This document shows, piece after piece, positions 36,137 through 47,700 of a stretch of DNA of 64,000 nucleotides (positions are counted from its first letter, which is position 1; each line of letters begins with the position of its first letter). The translations under genes were made by a program, and so were the position numbers. The DNA is from Pseudomonas sp. NC02 (GTDB lineage Bacteria > Pseudomonadota > Gammaproteobacteria > Pseudomonadales > Pseudomonadaceae). A model generated the notes under the pieces. The model saw nothing but the letters and a program-made list of their open reading frames with translations. It had not been told where the DNA came from and did no database searches. The stretch is from assembly GCF_002874965.1 (NCBI RefSeq), contig NZ_CP025624.1, positions 4,960,001-5,024,000 on the forward strand. Reading direction: 5' to 3'.

Positions 36137-38124
36137 ATCCCCCGCCGACACCACTTACGCCACGTAAACCGCAGTTGCAGCACCGCCGCCCTGGCCATTT
36201 CCCGATCCTGCTCCGCCAATCCCGAAGGCTGTTCAAGCGCTTCAAGCATCGCAACGCTGGCCGCATCCATCAGCGACTCATTCGCCACGCTCGGTCCACC
36301 CTCCTCCAACACCGACTCCAATGCCCGCAAATAGCGATCGCGCTCAATCGCCAACGCACCCCGGCTGCCCGCCAGGCAGGCGCGCAACTCCAGCAACTCA
36401 TCCCCCAGGTCCAGCCCCAGCAATCCGTTATCCCAGTGGACACGGCGATCGGCAGGCAAGGTTTCGCTGTAGCGCGACAAGCGAATCAGCCGGTCCGCCA
36501 TGCGCCCGCCAAACCAGCTTTCAGCCTGCTCCAGGGGACGGGAAGTCAATTGCGCCAGGTCGAACAATGAAGCCTTGAACATCCGCCGATAGTGATGCTC
36601 GCCGGGATTGAGCTGGATCAGCCGAAACACCACCACGGCAATCCCGACCCCCACCAGCGTCGCGATGGCCTTGTTGAGGAACGCGGCGAAGTCATAGGTC
36701 ATCACATTGCTGGGCCCTACGTTGTTGACGAAAAAGATGCAGAACGCCGAGGCCGTGGCCGCCAGCTTGAGGCGGCTCATGCACAACGAGGCGAAAAACA
36801 GCGGCACTCCCAACGCCAGGCATAACAAGGGAAAGCCATCGAAGCCGGGCAACAGCACGAAGCACACAAAACCGGCCACCGGGATCGACAGCGCTATGCC
36901 CTTGAGGAAGTTAAGGCTGGAAGCCGACGGGTTTTCCCGCGCTGCAAACAGGCTCAACACCACGCCACAAATCGATACCGCGCCCAAACCCGAAGGCCAT
37001 GCCGTAAAGATCCAGAACGCCGCGACCGCCAGAAACGCCAACGCACTGCGCAGCCCGCCAAGCACCCCCTGCTCGATATCCCGGTGCCAGGACATCGCCC
37101 CCGGTGCGCCGGGCGGCACCCTGCCCTGCTCGACCGCCGACAGCGTCAATGCACCCAGCTCAATCAAGCGCAACACCTGCGCCAGTTGCACCAGGCAAAA
37201 GTGCGCCTCTTGGCCAAGCTGCGGATCCTGCAACGCCAGGCCAAGCCGTTGAGACAACTCGGGCAGTTCATCAAGACGCTCCTGCTGCAACGCCGAAGCC
37301 ACCGCTTCAATCAGTGGCCCGACCGCCGCCGTTTCATCGAGCATCATCCGCTGGCGCGCCACGCCCCGCGCCGCCCGCAGCAGGCTAAGCAGATCACGGC
37401 TGAGCACCCGCAAGGCCTGGGAGCGGCGCCGGCCCTTGGGCCCTTCAAACCAGGCATGGTCGCGCTGGCTGTCCACCGCCACCAGGCGGCTCAATGCTTC
37501 GAGCAAGCCTTTACGCTGGTCGGTACCCAACAGCTCCGAAGCGGCAGCCCGCACCCCGGCCTGCCAGGCGGCGCGCGCCTGAACCGCCAGCACCTGCTCG
37601 ACCCGGCGCGGCCACAGAATCGTACTGGCGATGGAAGCACAAAGAATCCCCAGGCTGATCTCCTGGCAGCGTGCCACCGCCTCATCGAACACTCCCAGCG
37701 GTGCCGCCGTAGCGGGTAGCGCAATAATCGCCGTGGTGTAACCCGCCAGCACAAACCCATAGGACGCGTGATTGCGCAGCAACGAAGCCCCGGTGGTACA
37801 GAACGCCAGCCACAGCGCCATGCACAGCAGGAACAACAACGGCGCCTGGCCAAACACGCCGATCATCGCAATGGAAACCATGGCCCCGACAAACGTACCC
37901 ACCAGCCGATAGGCGCCTTTGGCCAGGACCATGCCGCTGGTGGACTGGCCCACGATAAATACGGTGGTCAGGGCCCACTGCGGTTGCTGCAATTCAAAAC
38001 AGAAGGCCAGGTACAACGCGACCCCGCCGGCGATCATGTTGCGCAAGGCAAACAGCAGATCGCTACGGGACGGGGTCAACGTCGCCTGCCAGAAATCAGG
38101 GAGCTGGAAGGTGGAGGATTTCAT
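36133..38124 (-). CDS. FUSC-family inner-membrane transporter (AaeB/YccS-like)
   Basis: 663 residues. Two sets of about five to six membrane helices (about 25-165 and 360-490) are each followed by a cytoplasmic helical domain. This duplicated layout is that of PF04632/FUSC proteins, such as the aromatic-acid exporter AaeB. No membrane-fusion (AaeA) gene lies beside it, so the export partner and substrate are unknown. The start at 38124 has AGG five bases upstream. Confidence 0.88.
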   Translation of the reverse strand: MKSSTFQLPDFWQATLTPSRSDLLFALRNMIAGGVALYLAFCFELQQPQWALTTVFIVGQSTSGMVLAKGAYRLVGTFVGAMVSIAMIGVFGQAPLLFLLCMALWLAFCTTGASLLRNHASYGFVLAGYTTAIIALPATAAPLGVFDEAVARCQEISLGILCASIASTILWPRRVEQVLAVQARAAWQAGVRAAASELLGTDQRKGLLEALSRLVAVDSQRDHAWFEGPKGRRRSQALRVLSRDLLSLLRAARGVARQRMMLDETAAVGPLIEAVASALQQERLDELPELSQRLGLALQDPQLGQEAHFCLVQLAQVLRLIELGALTLSAVEQGRVPPGAPGAMSWHRDIEQGVLGGLRSALAFLAVAAFWIFTAWPSGLGAVSICGVVLSLFAARENPSASSLNFLKGIALSIPVAGFVCFVLLPGFDGFPLLCLALGVPLFFASLCMSRLKLAATASAFCIFFVNNVGPSNVMTYDFAAFLNKAIATLVGVGIAVVVFRLIQLNPGEHHYRRMFKASLFDLAQLTSRPLEQAESWFGGRMADRLIRLSRYSETLPADRRVHWDNGLLGLDLGDELLELRACLAGSRGALAIERDRYLRALESVLEEGGPSVANESLMDAASVAMLEALEQPSGLAEQDREMARAAVLQLRFTWRKWCRRGM

Positions 38125-38195
38125 TAAACCTACATATAGATAGCAAGCTAATGATTAGCATCGTATCTATATTCGTGGCGAATGCCAATCTCAGG

Positions 38196-39179
38196 CTATT
38201 TGACCAGGCGCTTTTCCTTGGATGGCCTGTAGCCAAAGTAGGCGCTGTAGCACTTGCTGAAATGGCTCGGCGAGACAAACCCGCAGGCCACCAGCACGTC
38301 CACCTGGGACAGCTCGGTGTGTTGCAGCAGCCGACGGGCCTCGGTGATGCGCAGTTCCAGGTAATAACGCTGGGGCGTGGTGCCAAGCTGGTCCTTGAAC
38401 AAACGCTCCAACTGGCGTCGGGAACGGCCCGCATAAACGGCCAGTTGCTCAAGCTCCAGAGGCTCTTCGAGGTTGGCGTCCATCAGGTTGACCACCTCGC
38501 GCAGGGGTGCGCTCAAGCACACGTTTTCCGTGGGTTTCACCCGCCGGTAGCGCGACTCCTCAAACGCCAGGATGTCCTCGATCCCCTCCACCAGCGCTTT
38601 GCCGTACAGCCCCTTGATCCAGTCCAGCGCCATATGAAACGCACCGGAAGGGCTCGATGCCGTCAGCCGGTCGCGATCAATCACATAGGGTTCGCTGCTG
38701 ACCTGCGTCGCCTTGCAGAAATCAGCGAGGGCCGGGCGATGTTCCGGGTGCACGGCGCAGCGGTAGCCGCCCAGCAATCCTGCACGCCCCAGGAACCACG
38801 CACCATTCCACAAACCGGCCAGGCTCACACCCTGCTCCGAGGCGCTTTTCAGCAGGTGGATAAACTCCTCCGCAGCCTTCAGTTCAGTGCGATAGCCACC
38901 GCATATCACCAACAGGTCCAACTCTTTAAGCACCGAAGACTCAAGCCGCGCATCGGGCCGGATCACCAGCCCCAGGTCACTGATCACCTCGCCTTCCCGC
39001 AAGCCGAAGGTCGAGGTAGAAAAAGAAGCGGGCCGCAGCAGGTTGGCGGTGATCAGCGTATCCAGCGCCTGGGTAAACGCCGGCAGCGAAAAATGTTCGA
39101 GCAACACAAATCCCGCACGCACCGTCTGGCGGGCCTCGCCGGGATTTTCATTCAGGTAACGGAGGTTCTTGCCTTTCAT
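38196..39179 (-). CDS. AraC-type regulator with DJ-1/PfpI domain (GlxA family)
   Basis: 327 residues from the ATG at 39179. The N-terminal amidotransferase-like domain (about 20-200) is followed by two helix-turn-helix units (about 225-320), including YAGRSRRQLERLF and CGFVSPSHFSKCY. Relatives such as ArgR, CdhR and GbdR in pseudomonads sense arginine, carnitine or betaine. The usual catalytic Cys position is replaced in LAGLWNGAWFLG, so it is a sensor rather than an enzyme. The inducer and targets are unknown. It is followed 16 bp upstream in transcription order by the DUF808 gene. Confidence 0.9.
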   Translation of the reverse strand: MKGKNLRYLNENPGEARQTVRAGFVLLEHFSLPAFTQALDTLITANLLRPASFSTSTFGLREGEVISDLGLVIRPDARLESSVLKELDLLVICGGYRTELKAAEEFIHLLKSASEQGVSLAGLWNGAWFLGRAGLLGGYRCAVHPEHRPALADFCKATQVSSEPYVIDRDRLTASSPSGAFHMALDWIKGLYGKALVEGIEDILAFEESRYRRVKPTENVCLSAPLREVVNLMDANLEEPLELEQLAVYAGRSRRQLERLFKDQLGTTPQRYYLELRITEARRLLQHTELSQVDVLVACGFVSPSHFSKCYSAYFGYRPSKEKRLVK

Positions 39180-39213
39180 GCCCCCGCTGAATTGCCGTCG
39201 CTCGATCAAATGC

Positions 39214-40119
39214 CTATGCCCTCACCCGCTTCCAGAGGTTACCCACCGCACTGACCACCGCCAACACCACGGCCCCGGCAATGATCCCCGCCACGGCATT
39301 GAGCAACGTCGGCATCAACCACGCCAGGCCGCCAGTACTCTGGCTCACAGTCTCGATCCAGTGATGCACCACCGGCACACCATGGGTCAGGATGCCACCG
39401 CCGACCATGAACATCGCCGCCGTACCGATCACCGACAGGCTTTTCATCATGTACGGCGCCGCCCGCAGGATCGCCCCGCCGATGCTGCGCGCCGCCTGGC
39501 CGGGCTTCTGGGTGAGCCACAGGCCCAGGTCATCGAGTTTGACGATACCGGCCACCAAGCCGTAGACGCCGATGGTCATGACGATGGCGATACCCGACAA
39601 CACGATCACTTGCTGCATCAGCGGTGCATCGGCCACGGTACCGAGGGTGATGGCGATGATTTCGGCGGAGAGGATGAAGTCGGTACGGATCGCGCCCTTG
39701 ATCTTGTCCTTCTCGAAGGCCACCAGGTCCGTGGCCGGATCCGCCACGGCTTCCACCAGGTGCGCCTGCTCTTCGGTGCGTTTGTGGAAGAAGCTATGGG
39801 CGAGTTTTTCGAAACCTTCAAAACACAGGTAAGCGCCGCCCAGCATCAACAACGGCGTGACCGCCCACGGCGCAAACGCGCTGATCAGCAACGCAGCCGG
39901 CACCAAAATCAGCTTGTTGACGAACGAGCCCTTGGCCACCGCCCACACCACCGGAATTTCCCGCTCGGCGCGCACCCCGGAGACTTGCTGGGCATTCAGC
40001 GCCAGGTCGTCCCCCAGCACGCCGGCGGTTTTCTTCGCAGCCATCTTGGTCATCAACGCCACATCATCGAGCACCGCGGCGATGTCGTCGATCAATACCA
40101 GCAAACTGCTTCCTGCCAT
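39214..40119 (-). CDS. DUF808 (YedI-like) membrane protein
   Basis: 301 residues with seven or eight membrane helices. The start [20 protein letters not shown] and the acidic HFFHKRTEE loop match the DUF808 family. The function of the family is unknown. It ends only 34 bp before the AraC-type gene on the same strand, so the two may share a transcript. Confidence 0.88.
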   Translation of the reverse strand: MAGSSLLVLIDDIAAVLDDVALMTKMAAKKTAGVLGDDLALNAQQVSGVRAEREIPVVWAVAKGSFVNKLILVPAALLISAFAPWAVTPLLMLGGAYLCFEGFEKLAHSFFHKRTEEQAHLVEAVADPATDLVAFEKDKIKGAIRTDFILSAEIIAITLGTVADAPLMQQVIVLSGIAIVMTIGVYGLVAGIVKLDDLGLWLTQKPGQAARSIGGAILRAAPYMMKSLSVIGTAAMFMVGGGILTHGVPVVHHWIETVSQSTGGLAWLMPTLLNAVAGIIAGAVVLAVVSAVGNLWKRVRA

Positions 40120-40186
40120 GGCTCAGGCTTCCCGTGATTCAAAGTGCGCCGAGAATAACGCGGCGCACCCCGGGTTAGCGAGCCGT

Positions 40187-41608
40187 TCAGCGCGCAGGCG
40201 TTTGCCAGCCCCCGCCAAGGCTCTGGATCAGCGCCACACTGCCCTGGCTGAGCTGGCCCTGGGTGTCGCGAAGATTCTGCTCGGCTTGCAGCAACACCAG
40301 TTGCTGGGTCAGCACGGCCTCCTGGCTCACGGTGCCGGCGCGCAACTGTGCTTCCTGGCTGCCGAACAGTTGCTGATTACGCTGGTACACCTGCTGGAAC
40401 GCATCGGCCTGGGTTTGCAGGTGGTTGATTGCCGACAGGTTGTCTTCAACGTTCTGCAAGGCGCTGAGCACGGTGCCCTTGTAGGTCGCGGCGATCTGGT
40501 CATAGCTGGCCTCGGCCTGCTTGACCGCCGCTTCGCGGGCGCCGCCATCGAACAGGGTTTCCGCCAGCGCCGGGCCCAACGTCCAGATGCGATTGGGCAG
40601 GGAGAACAACCCGCCCAACGCACTGCCGCGGTAACCGGCCTCGGCAGTAAGATCCAGGGTCGGGAAGAATGCGGCTTCAGCCACGCCGATTTTCGCGTTG
40701 GCCGCCGCTGCCGAGCGCTCCGCCGCCACCACATCGGGACGCCGTTGCAGCAGGGTCGACGGCAAGGTCAACGGTGGCCGCGGGACCACGAAGCTGTAGT
40801 CATTGCGCACCGCCACGCTGAATTCACTCGGCGCCACGCCCACCAGCACGGCCAGCGCGTGTTCGTATTGCTCGCGGTCGCGCAGGGAGGTCTGCAAGTC
40901 GGCAATCGAAGTGGTCAACTGGTCCTGCGCCACCAGCAACTGGTCGTTGGTGGCGACGCCCTGGGTGAACTGCACCTGGATCATGTCCAGCAGTTGCTGG
41001 TTGATCTTCTGTTGTTGCTGCAACAGGCGCACGTCGATGTCCATCTGCCGCAGGGCGAGGTAGTTACTCGCCACGCTGGAACTGATGGACAGCCGCACCC
41101 CGGCCAGCAACGCATCCGATTGCTGGGCCGTCGCCTGGCTGGACTCTATCCCGCGCCGCACCAGGCCCCACAGGTCCGGCTCCCAACTGGCGGTCAAGGT
41201 GGCGCTGACACTGTTCTGCACGCCGCCCGCCGTGGTACCGGTGGTGGACGTGCCGCTACCACTGCCTGCCGTTCCCCGCGAACCCGACAATCCCACGCCC
41301 ACCGTCGGCCACAAACCGGCCCGGCTGGACGCCACCTGCGCCTGAGCCAAACGGTACGCGGCCTCCGCCGCGATGATCGATTGGTTGGCCTTGGCCGAGC
41401 GCGCCACCAGGTCGTTCAGCACCGGGTCCTGATAGGCCAGCCACCACTGGCTGTCCATCGCCCCTTGGGGGTTAGCCGCCGCGCGCTGCCACTGCGCGCC
41501 TTCCTTGAAGGTCTGCGGCAGCTCCATGGCGGGCTTCTGGTAATCGGGCCCGACCATGCAGCCGCCGAGCAGCAAGCTGATGCAAAGCACGCTGTATTTC
41601 ACGTTCAT
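40187..41608 (-). CDS. opmB: Outer-membrane efflux lipoprotein OpmB
   Basis: 473 residues. The lipobox is LLLGGC (Cys about 17). Two OEP repeats form the TolC-like channel. The order muxA-muxB-muxC-opmB is that of P. aeruginosa, where the pump exports beta-lactams such as carbenicillin, macrolides and novobiocin. The start overlaps the muxC stop by four bases (ATGA). Confidence 0.93.
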   Translation of the reverse strand: MNVKYSVLCISLLLGGCMVGPDYQKPAMELPQTFKEGAQWQRAAANPQGAMDSQWWLAYQDPVLNDLVARSAKANQSIIAAEAAYRLAQAQVASSRAGLWPTVGVGLSGSRGTAGSGSGTSTTGTTAGGVQNSVSATLTASWEPDLWGLVRRGIESSQATAQQSDALLAGVRLSISSSVASNYLALRQMDIDVRLLQQQQKINQQLLDMIQVQFTQGVATNDQLLVAQDQLTTSIADLQTSLRDREQYEHALAVLVGVAPSEFSVAVRNDYSFVVPRPPLTLPSTLLQRRPDVVAAERSAAAANAKIGVAEAAFFPTLDLTAEAGYRGSALGGLFSLPNRIWTLGPALAETLFDGGAREAAVKQAEASYDQIAATYKGTVLSALQNVEDNLSAINHLQTQADAFQQVYQRNQQLFGSQEAQLRAGTVSQEAVLTQQLVLLQAEQNLRDTQGQLSQGSVALIQSLGGGWQTPAR

Positions 41609-44600
41609 AACCTTGCTTCCTTACGCCGACCCAGGCGCTGTGACGCCCGGTCGAGCCACAGGTAGATCACCGGGGTGGTGTACAGCGTCAGCACCTGGCT
41701 GAACAGCAGGCCACCAATAATCGAAATCCCCAACGGCCGGCGCAACTCAGAGCCATAACCGGTGCCGAGCACCAGCGGCAGCGCGCCAAGGATCGCCGCC
41801 AGGGTCGTCATCATGATCGGCCGGAAACGGATCAGGCACGCCCGGCGAATCGCTTCCTTGGCCGTGAGGCCGAACTCCCGCCGCTCGGTGATCGCGAAGT
41901 CGATCATCATGATCGCGTTTTTCTTCACGATACCAATCAACAGAATCACCCCCACCAGCGCAATGATCGACAGCTCGGTGCCGGTCAGCAGCAAGGCGAT
42001 CAACGCACCGACGCCGGCCGAGGGCAGGGTCGACAGAATGGTCAGCGGGTGCGTCAGGTTTTCGTAGAGGATGCCCAGCACGATATACACGCACAGCAAC
42101 GCAGCGACGATCAGCAGCGGCTCACTGGCCACCGACGACTGGAACACCTGGGCCGTACCGGCAAACTGGCCGACCACACTGGCGGGCATGCGCAGCTGCT
42201 TCACCGCATCGTCCACCATCGCCGTGGCCTGGCCGATGGACGTGCCGGGCGCCAGGTTGAACGAGACTGTCACCGCCGGGAACGTGCCCTGGTGACTGAT
42301 GGAAATTGCGGTGCGCGCCACCGTGTTATCCGCCAGTGCCGAGAGTGGCACCAGGGTCTGCCCGGTGGTCAGGTTGGGCGCCGCCGTGGTGCCCTTGGTG
42401 GTCGTGGCCTGGGTGCCCGTCGGCACATAAATGCCCTTGAGCGCGGAAGGGTCGGTCCAGTATTCCGGCGCGATTTCCATCACCACGTGGTACTGGTTGG
42501 CCGCGCGATACAGAGTCGCGACCTGGCGCTGGCCAAAGGCGTCGTACAGCGTCTGGTCGACCGCCGAGACACTCACCCCGAGGCGCGCCGCCGTGTCCCG
42601 GTTGATTTGCACATTGGCCAGCAAGCTGTTGTCTTGCTGGTCGGTATTGAGGTCGGTGAGTTGCGGCAATTTGCGCAGCACCGCCACCACCTTGGGCACC
42701 CATTCGTCCAGCGACTCCTGGTCATCGGCGGTCAGGGTGTATTGGTATTGTGCGCCACTTTGCCGGCCACCCACGGTGATGTCCTGGGCCGACTGCAAAT
42801 ACAGCTTGGTGCCCGGCAAGTCGCCGAGGCTGCGGCGGATCTGGCCGATGATTTCGGTGGCGTTGTCCTTGCGCTCGCCCAGGGGCTTGAGCAATACAAA
42901 CATCTGCGCGCTGTTGACCGCCCCGCCGCCCCCTCCGCCACCGCCGACAAACCCGGCGACGGTTTCGATGTTCGGGTTTTTCATCACCTTGCGGTTGATC
43001 TCGGTGAAGTCCTTCTGCATCGCCCCATAGGAAATGCTCTGGTTCGCCAGGATGCTGCCCTGCAAGCGCCCGGTGTCTTCCTGAGGGAAAAAACCCTTGG
43101 GCACCAGCACGTACAACACGCCGGCGAGCACGATCACCAACACCGTCACAAAACCCATCAGCACCGTATGGTCGATCACCCAACCGAGGGTGCGATCGTA
43201 GAAGCGGTGAAAGCGCGAGTCCGGGTGTTCATTGCCTTCATGAATCGCTTTCGGCGCGCGCAGCAGCACGCTGGCGAGCATCGGTGTAACCGTCAGCGAG
43301 ATCAGCATCGAGATCACGATGGCCACCGACAACGATACCGAAAACTCCCGGAACAGCCGCCCGACAATCCCGCCCATCAGCAGCAGCGGAATAAACACCG
43401 CCACCAGCGACACGCTGATGGTCAGTACCGTGAAGCCGACTTCCTGGGCACCGGCCAGCGCCGCTTCCACCCGGGTCTTGCCGCGCTCCAGGTGGCGCAT
43501 GATGTTTTCCACCACCACAATCGCATCGTCCACCACAAAGCCGGTGGAAATCGTCAGCGCCATGAGTGACAGGTTGTTCAGGCTGTAGCCGAGGAAGTAC
43601 ATCGCGCCGAAGGTGCCGAGCAGCGACAGCGGCACCACAATCGCCGGCACCAGGGTGCTGCGCCAGTCGCGGAAGAAGCCGAAGGTCACCAGGGTCACCA
43701 GCAGGATCGACACCAGCAACGTGATCTCGACGTCATGCAACGAGGCGCGAATGGTGGTGGTGCGGTCCATCAGCAGGTTGAGCTTGATCGTCGCCGGAAT
43801 CGAGCTTTGCAGGAACGGCAGCGAGGCTTTCACCGCGTCCACCGTTTCGATCACGTTGGCGCCCGGCTGCTTGAACACCACCAGCAGTACCGCCGGCTTG
43901 CCGTTGGACAGGCCGAAGTTGCGCAGGTCCTGCACGTCTTCGCGCACGTAGCCCAGGTCGGCGATATGGATCAGGTCGCCGTTGTGGGCCTTGACCACCA
44001 GCGGCCCGTAGTCCTTTTCATCGAGCAACTGGTCATTCGCCGCAATGCCGTAGTTACGGTCGCCGATGGCCACGTTGCCCTTGGGCAAGTTGACGTTGGA
44101 GGCGTTGATCACCTGGCGCACCTGCTCCAGGCTGACGCCGTACTGGTTGAGCCGATCGGGGTTCAATTCCACCCGCACCGCCGGCAGCGCCCCGCCGCCC
44201 ACCGTCACGTCACCGACCCCGGTGGTCTGCAACAACTTTTGCTCCAACAGGGTCGAGGCCACGTCATACATCTGCCCCGGCGTGGCGCTGTCGGAGGTCA
44301 GGCTGATGATCAGAATCGGCGAATCCGCCGGGTTGACCTTGCGGTACGTCGGGTTGCCGGACAGGTCGCTGGGCAGGTTGCTGCGGGCGGCATTGATCGC
44401 CGCCTGCACATCCCGCGCGGCGCCGTCGATGTCGCGATTCAGGTCGAACTGCAAAATGATCCGCGCCGAGCCCAAGCTGCTGGATGAGGTCATCTGCGTG
44501 ACCCCGGCGATCTGCCCGAACTGGCGCTCCAGGGGCGTGGCCACTGAACTGGCGACGGTGGTCGGATCGGCGCCGGGCAACGAGGCGCTGACGCTGATGG

Positions 44601-44736
44601 TCGGGAAATCCACCTCCGGCAACGGCGCCACCGGCAACAGCATGAAGGCCAGCGCGCCAAACAGCGCGAGGCCGGCCGCCATCAAGGTGGTTGCAATCGG
44701 GCGGCGAACAAACGGCGCGCTGAGGTTCATTGCCAT
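41605..44736 (-). CDS. muxC: RND transporter subunit MuxC
   Basis: 1043 residues, the typical RND size, with 12 membrane helices and two large periplasmic loops. The proton-relay acidic pair lies in STGFVVDDAIVVVENI (about 400). It works with MuxB; pseudomonad Mux and E. coli MdtBC pumps are unusual in needing two different RND proteins. It overlaps muxB by one base (TGATG). Confidence 0.95.
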   Translation of the reverse strand: MAMNLSAPFVRRPIATTLMAAGLALFGALAFMLLPVAPLPEVDFPTISVSASLPGADPTTVASSVATPLERQFGQIAGVTQMTSSSSLGSARIILQFDLNRDIDGAARDVQAAINAARSNLPSDLSGNPTYRKVNPADSPILIISLTSDSATPGQMYDVASTLLEQKLLQTTGVGDVTVGGGALPAVRVELNPDRLNQYGVSLEQVRQVINASNVNLPKGNVAIGDRNYGIAANDQLLDEKDYGPLVVKAHNGDLIHIADLGYVREDVQDLRNFGLSNGKPAVLLVVFKQPGANVIETVDAVKASLPFLQSSIPATIKLNLLMDRTTTIRASLHDVEITLLVSILLVTLVTFGFFRDWRSTLVPAIVVPLSLLGTFGAMYFLGYSLNNLSLMALTISTGFVVDDAIVVVENIMRHLERGKTRVEAALAGAQEVGFTVLTISVSLVAVFIPLLLMGGIVGRLFREFSVSLSVAIVISMLISLTVTPMLASVLLRAPKAIHEGNEHPDSRFHRFYDRTLGWVIDHTVLMGFVTVLVIVLAGVLYVLVPKGFFPQEDTGRLQGSILANQSISYGAMQKDFTEINRKVMKNPNIETVAGFVGGGGGGGGAVNSAQMFVLLKPLGERKDNATEIIGQIRRSLGDLPGTKLYLQSAQDITVGGRQSGAQYQYTLTADDQESLDEWVPKVVAVLRKLPQLTDLNTDQQDNSLLANVQINRDTAARLGVSVSAVDQTLYDAFGQRQVATLYRAANQYHVVMEIAPEYWTDPSALKGIYVPTGTQATTTKGTTAAPNLTTGQTLVPLSALADNTVARTAISISHQGTFPAVTVSFNLAPGTSIGQATAMVDDAVKQLRMPASVVGQFAGTAQVFQSSVASEPLLIVAALLCVYIVLGILYENLTHPLTILSTLPSAGVGALIALLLTGTELSIIALVGVILLIGIVKKNAIMMIDFAITERREFGLTAKEAIRRACLIRFRPIMMTTLAAILGALPLVLGTGYGSELRRPLGISIIGGLLFSQVLTLYTTPVIYLWLDRASQRLGRRKEARL

Positions 44737-47700
44737 CAGACCGCTTCAGCCGGGCGGCGGCTGAAGCGCTGCCCCAGGCCGTGCATGGCGAGGAAGATCA
44801 CCGGCGTGGAAAACAGCGTCAGCAACTGACTGAGCAACAACCCGCCGATAATCGCGATGCCCAGCGGGTGACGCAGCTCCGAACCAATCCCCGTACCGAG
44901 CGCCAGCGGCACCGCGCCGAACAGCGACGCCATGCTGGTCATCAGGATCGGCCGGAACCGCAACTCTGCCGCCTGGCGGATCGCGGCCGTGGGGCTCAGG
45001 CCGCCCTCGCGTAACAACTCCAGGGCAAAGTCGACCATCATGATGCCGTTTTTCATCACGATACCGATCAGCAACACAATGCCGATCAGGCCGATGATGT
45101 CGAACTGCGTGCCCGTCACCAGCAGCGCCAGCAAGGCCCCGAGTGCTGCCGAGAGCAGCGTCGAAAGGATCGTCACCGGGTGCACGAAGCTCTCGTACAG
45201 AATCCCCAGCATCAGGTACACCACCACAATCGCCGCCACCACCAGGAATACCTGGTTGGACAGCGACTGTTCGAACGTCGCCGCCGCGCCTTCCAGGTTG
45301 GCCTGCACCGACAGCGGCAAGCCGACCTTGGCCTCGATGTCCTTGAGCCGCGTCACTGCCGTGCCAAGGGTCTGGCCCGGAGCAAGGTTGAACGACACGT
45401 CGGCATACGGAAACTGACCCAGGCGGTTGATGGTCACGGGCGTGCGCACCACCTGCATGGTCGCCATGCTCGACAGCGGCGCCACACCGCCACCAGGAAT
45501 GTCCACGTACAACCCGGTGAGCAGGTCCGGCAAGTTGCGCGGCGGATGGTCGGTGGCGATCACCACGTGGTACTGGTTGAGCTGGGTGTAGATCGTCGAG
45601 ACCTGGCGCTGGCCGAAGGCGTCATACAGCACATCGTCAATCGCCTGGGGCGTGATACCGAGTCGCGAGGCGGTGGCGCGGTCAAAGGTCAGCTGGATCT
45701 GATTGCCGAATTGCATCGCCTGGCTTTGCACGTCGGTGAACATCGGGTCTTGCTTGATCGCCGCCAGCAGCTTGTTGGTCCACGTTTCCAGCTCGTCCGG
45801 ATCGGTGGCTTGCAGGCCCAGCCGGTAGCTGGTGGTGGACACCGTGGCGTCGAGGGTCAAGTCCTGTACCGAGTGCAGGTACAGGCGGATCCCGGCGTCG
45901 TCGGCGTTGGCATCGGAGAGCCGGCGGATCACCTCGGTGGCACTGTCACGCTCGCCGCGGGGCTTGAGGTTGATCAGCAGGTTGCCCTGGTTGATGGTCG
46001 GGTTGGTCTGGTCGATACCGACGAAGGACGACAGGCTTTGCACCGCCGGGTCCTTGAGGATTCGCGCGGCCAGGCGCTGTTGTTCGGTCTGCATCTGCTG
46101 GAATGAAACCGTCGGCGCCGCCTGGGAAATACCCTGGATCAGGCCGGTGTCCTGATCGGGAAAAAAGCCCTTGGGCATGATCACCAGAATCATCAGGGTC
46201 AGCGCGGCGGTGAGCGCTATCGAGATCAGGGTCAAGGTGCGGTGCGCCAACACCCAGTCAAGGCCACGCACGTAGTGGGTGTTGATGCGGTCGAAGAAAT
46301 CCGCGCGGCGCTCCTGGTGCTTATTCTTGAGCATCCGCGCGCACATCATCGGCGTGAGGGTCAGGGAGATGAACGCCGAGATAACGATGGTCACGGCCAC
46401 GGTCATGGCGAATTCGCGGAACAGCCGGCCGACCACATCGCCCATGAACAGCAGCGGGATCATCACTGCAATCAGCGCAATCGACAGCGAAATAATCGTG
46501 AAGCCGATTTGCTCCGAACCCTTGAGCGCCGCCTCCAGCGGCGAGTCGCTTGCCTCGATATAGCGTGTGATGTTTTCGATCATCACGATGGCGTCGTCCA
46601 CCACGAATCCGATGGCGATAGTCAGCGCCATCAGTGTCAGGTTGTTCAGGGAAAAGCCCAGCGCATAAGCCACCGCCAGGGTGCCCACCAGCGTCAGCGG
46701 CACGGTGACTGCCGGAATAACCGTCGCCGCAACGTCGCGCAGGAAAATGAAAATCACGATCACCACCAGCAGCACCGCCACCGCCAGTTCGTACTGCACA
46801 TCGGTGACCGAGGCGCGGATGGTTTGCGTGCGGTCGGTCAGCACATCGACCTTCAAGGTACCCGGCAAACTGGCCCGCAGCTTGGGCAGCAATTGCTGCA
46901 CGCGGTCGACCACCTGAATCACATTGGCGCCGGGCTGGCGCTGAATGTTCAGCACAATCGACGGCGTGCTGTTGGTCCACGCAGCCTGGCGCGGGTTCTC
47001 CGGGCCCTGGGTGGAACTGGCGATCTGCGACAGGCGAATCGGCGCGCCATTTTTATAGGCGATCACCAGGTCGCGGTATTCCTCGGCCGATTGCAGCTGG
47101 TCGTTGGCACCAATCGAATACGCCTGGAACTTGCCGTCGATATTGCCCTTGGCCTGGTTGACGTTGGCCGTGCCGAGGGAGGTGCGCAGGTCATCAATGG
47201 ACAGGCCGAGGCTATTGAGCGCCGAGGTATTCGCCTCGACCCGCACCGCCGGGCGCTGACCGCCGCTGATGGTCACCAGGCCGACGCCAGTGATCTGCGA
47301 GATCTTCTGCGCCAGCCGTGTATCCGCCAGGTCCTCGACCTTGGTCAGCGGCAACACATCGGAGGTCAGGGACAGGGTCAGTACCGGCGCATCCGCCGGA
47401 TTGACCTTGCTGTACACCGGTGGGTACGGCAGGTTGGCCGGCAGGAAGGTGCCGGCGGCGTTGATCGCGGCCTGCACTTCCTGCTCTGCCACGTCCAGGG
47501 ACAGCGACAGGTCGAATTGCAGGGTCACCACCGAAGCGCCGTCGGAGCTGGTGGAGTTCATCGACTTGAGGCCCGGCATCTCGCCGAGCTGGCGCTCCAG
47601 CGGCGCGGTGATCGAGGAGCTGACCACGTCCGGGCTGGCGCCGGGGTATTGGGTGAAGACCTGGATGGTCGGGTAGTCGACTTCAGGCAACGCCGACACC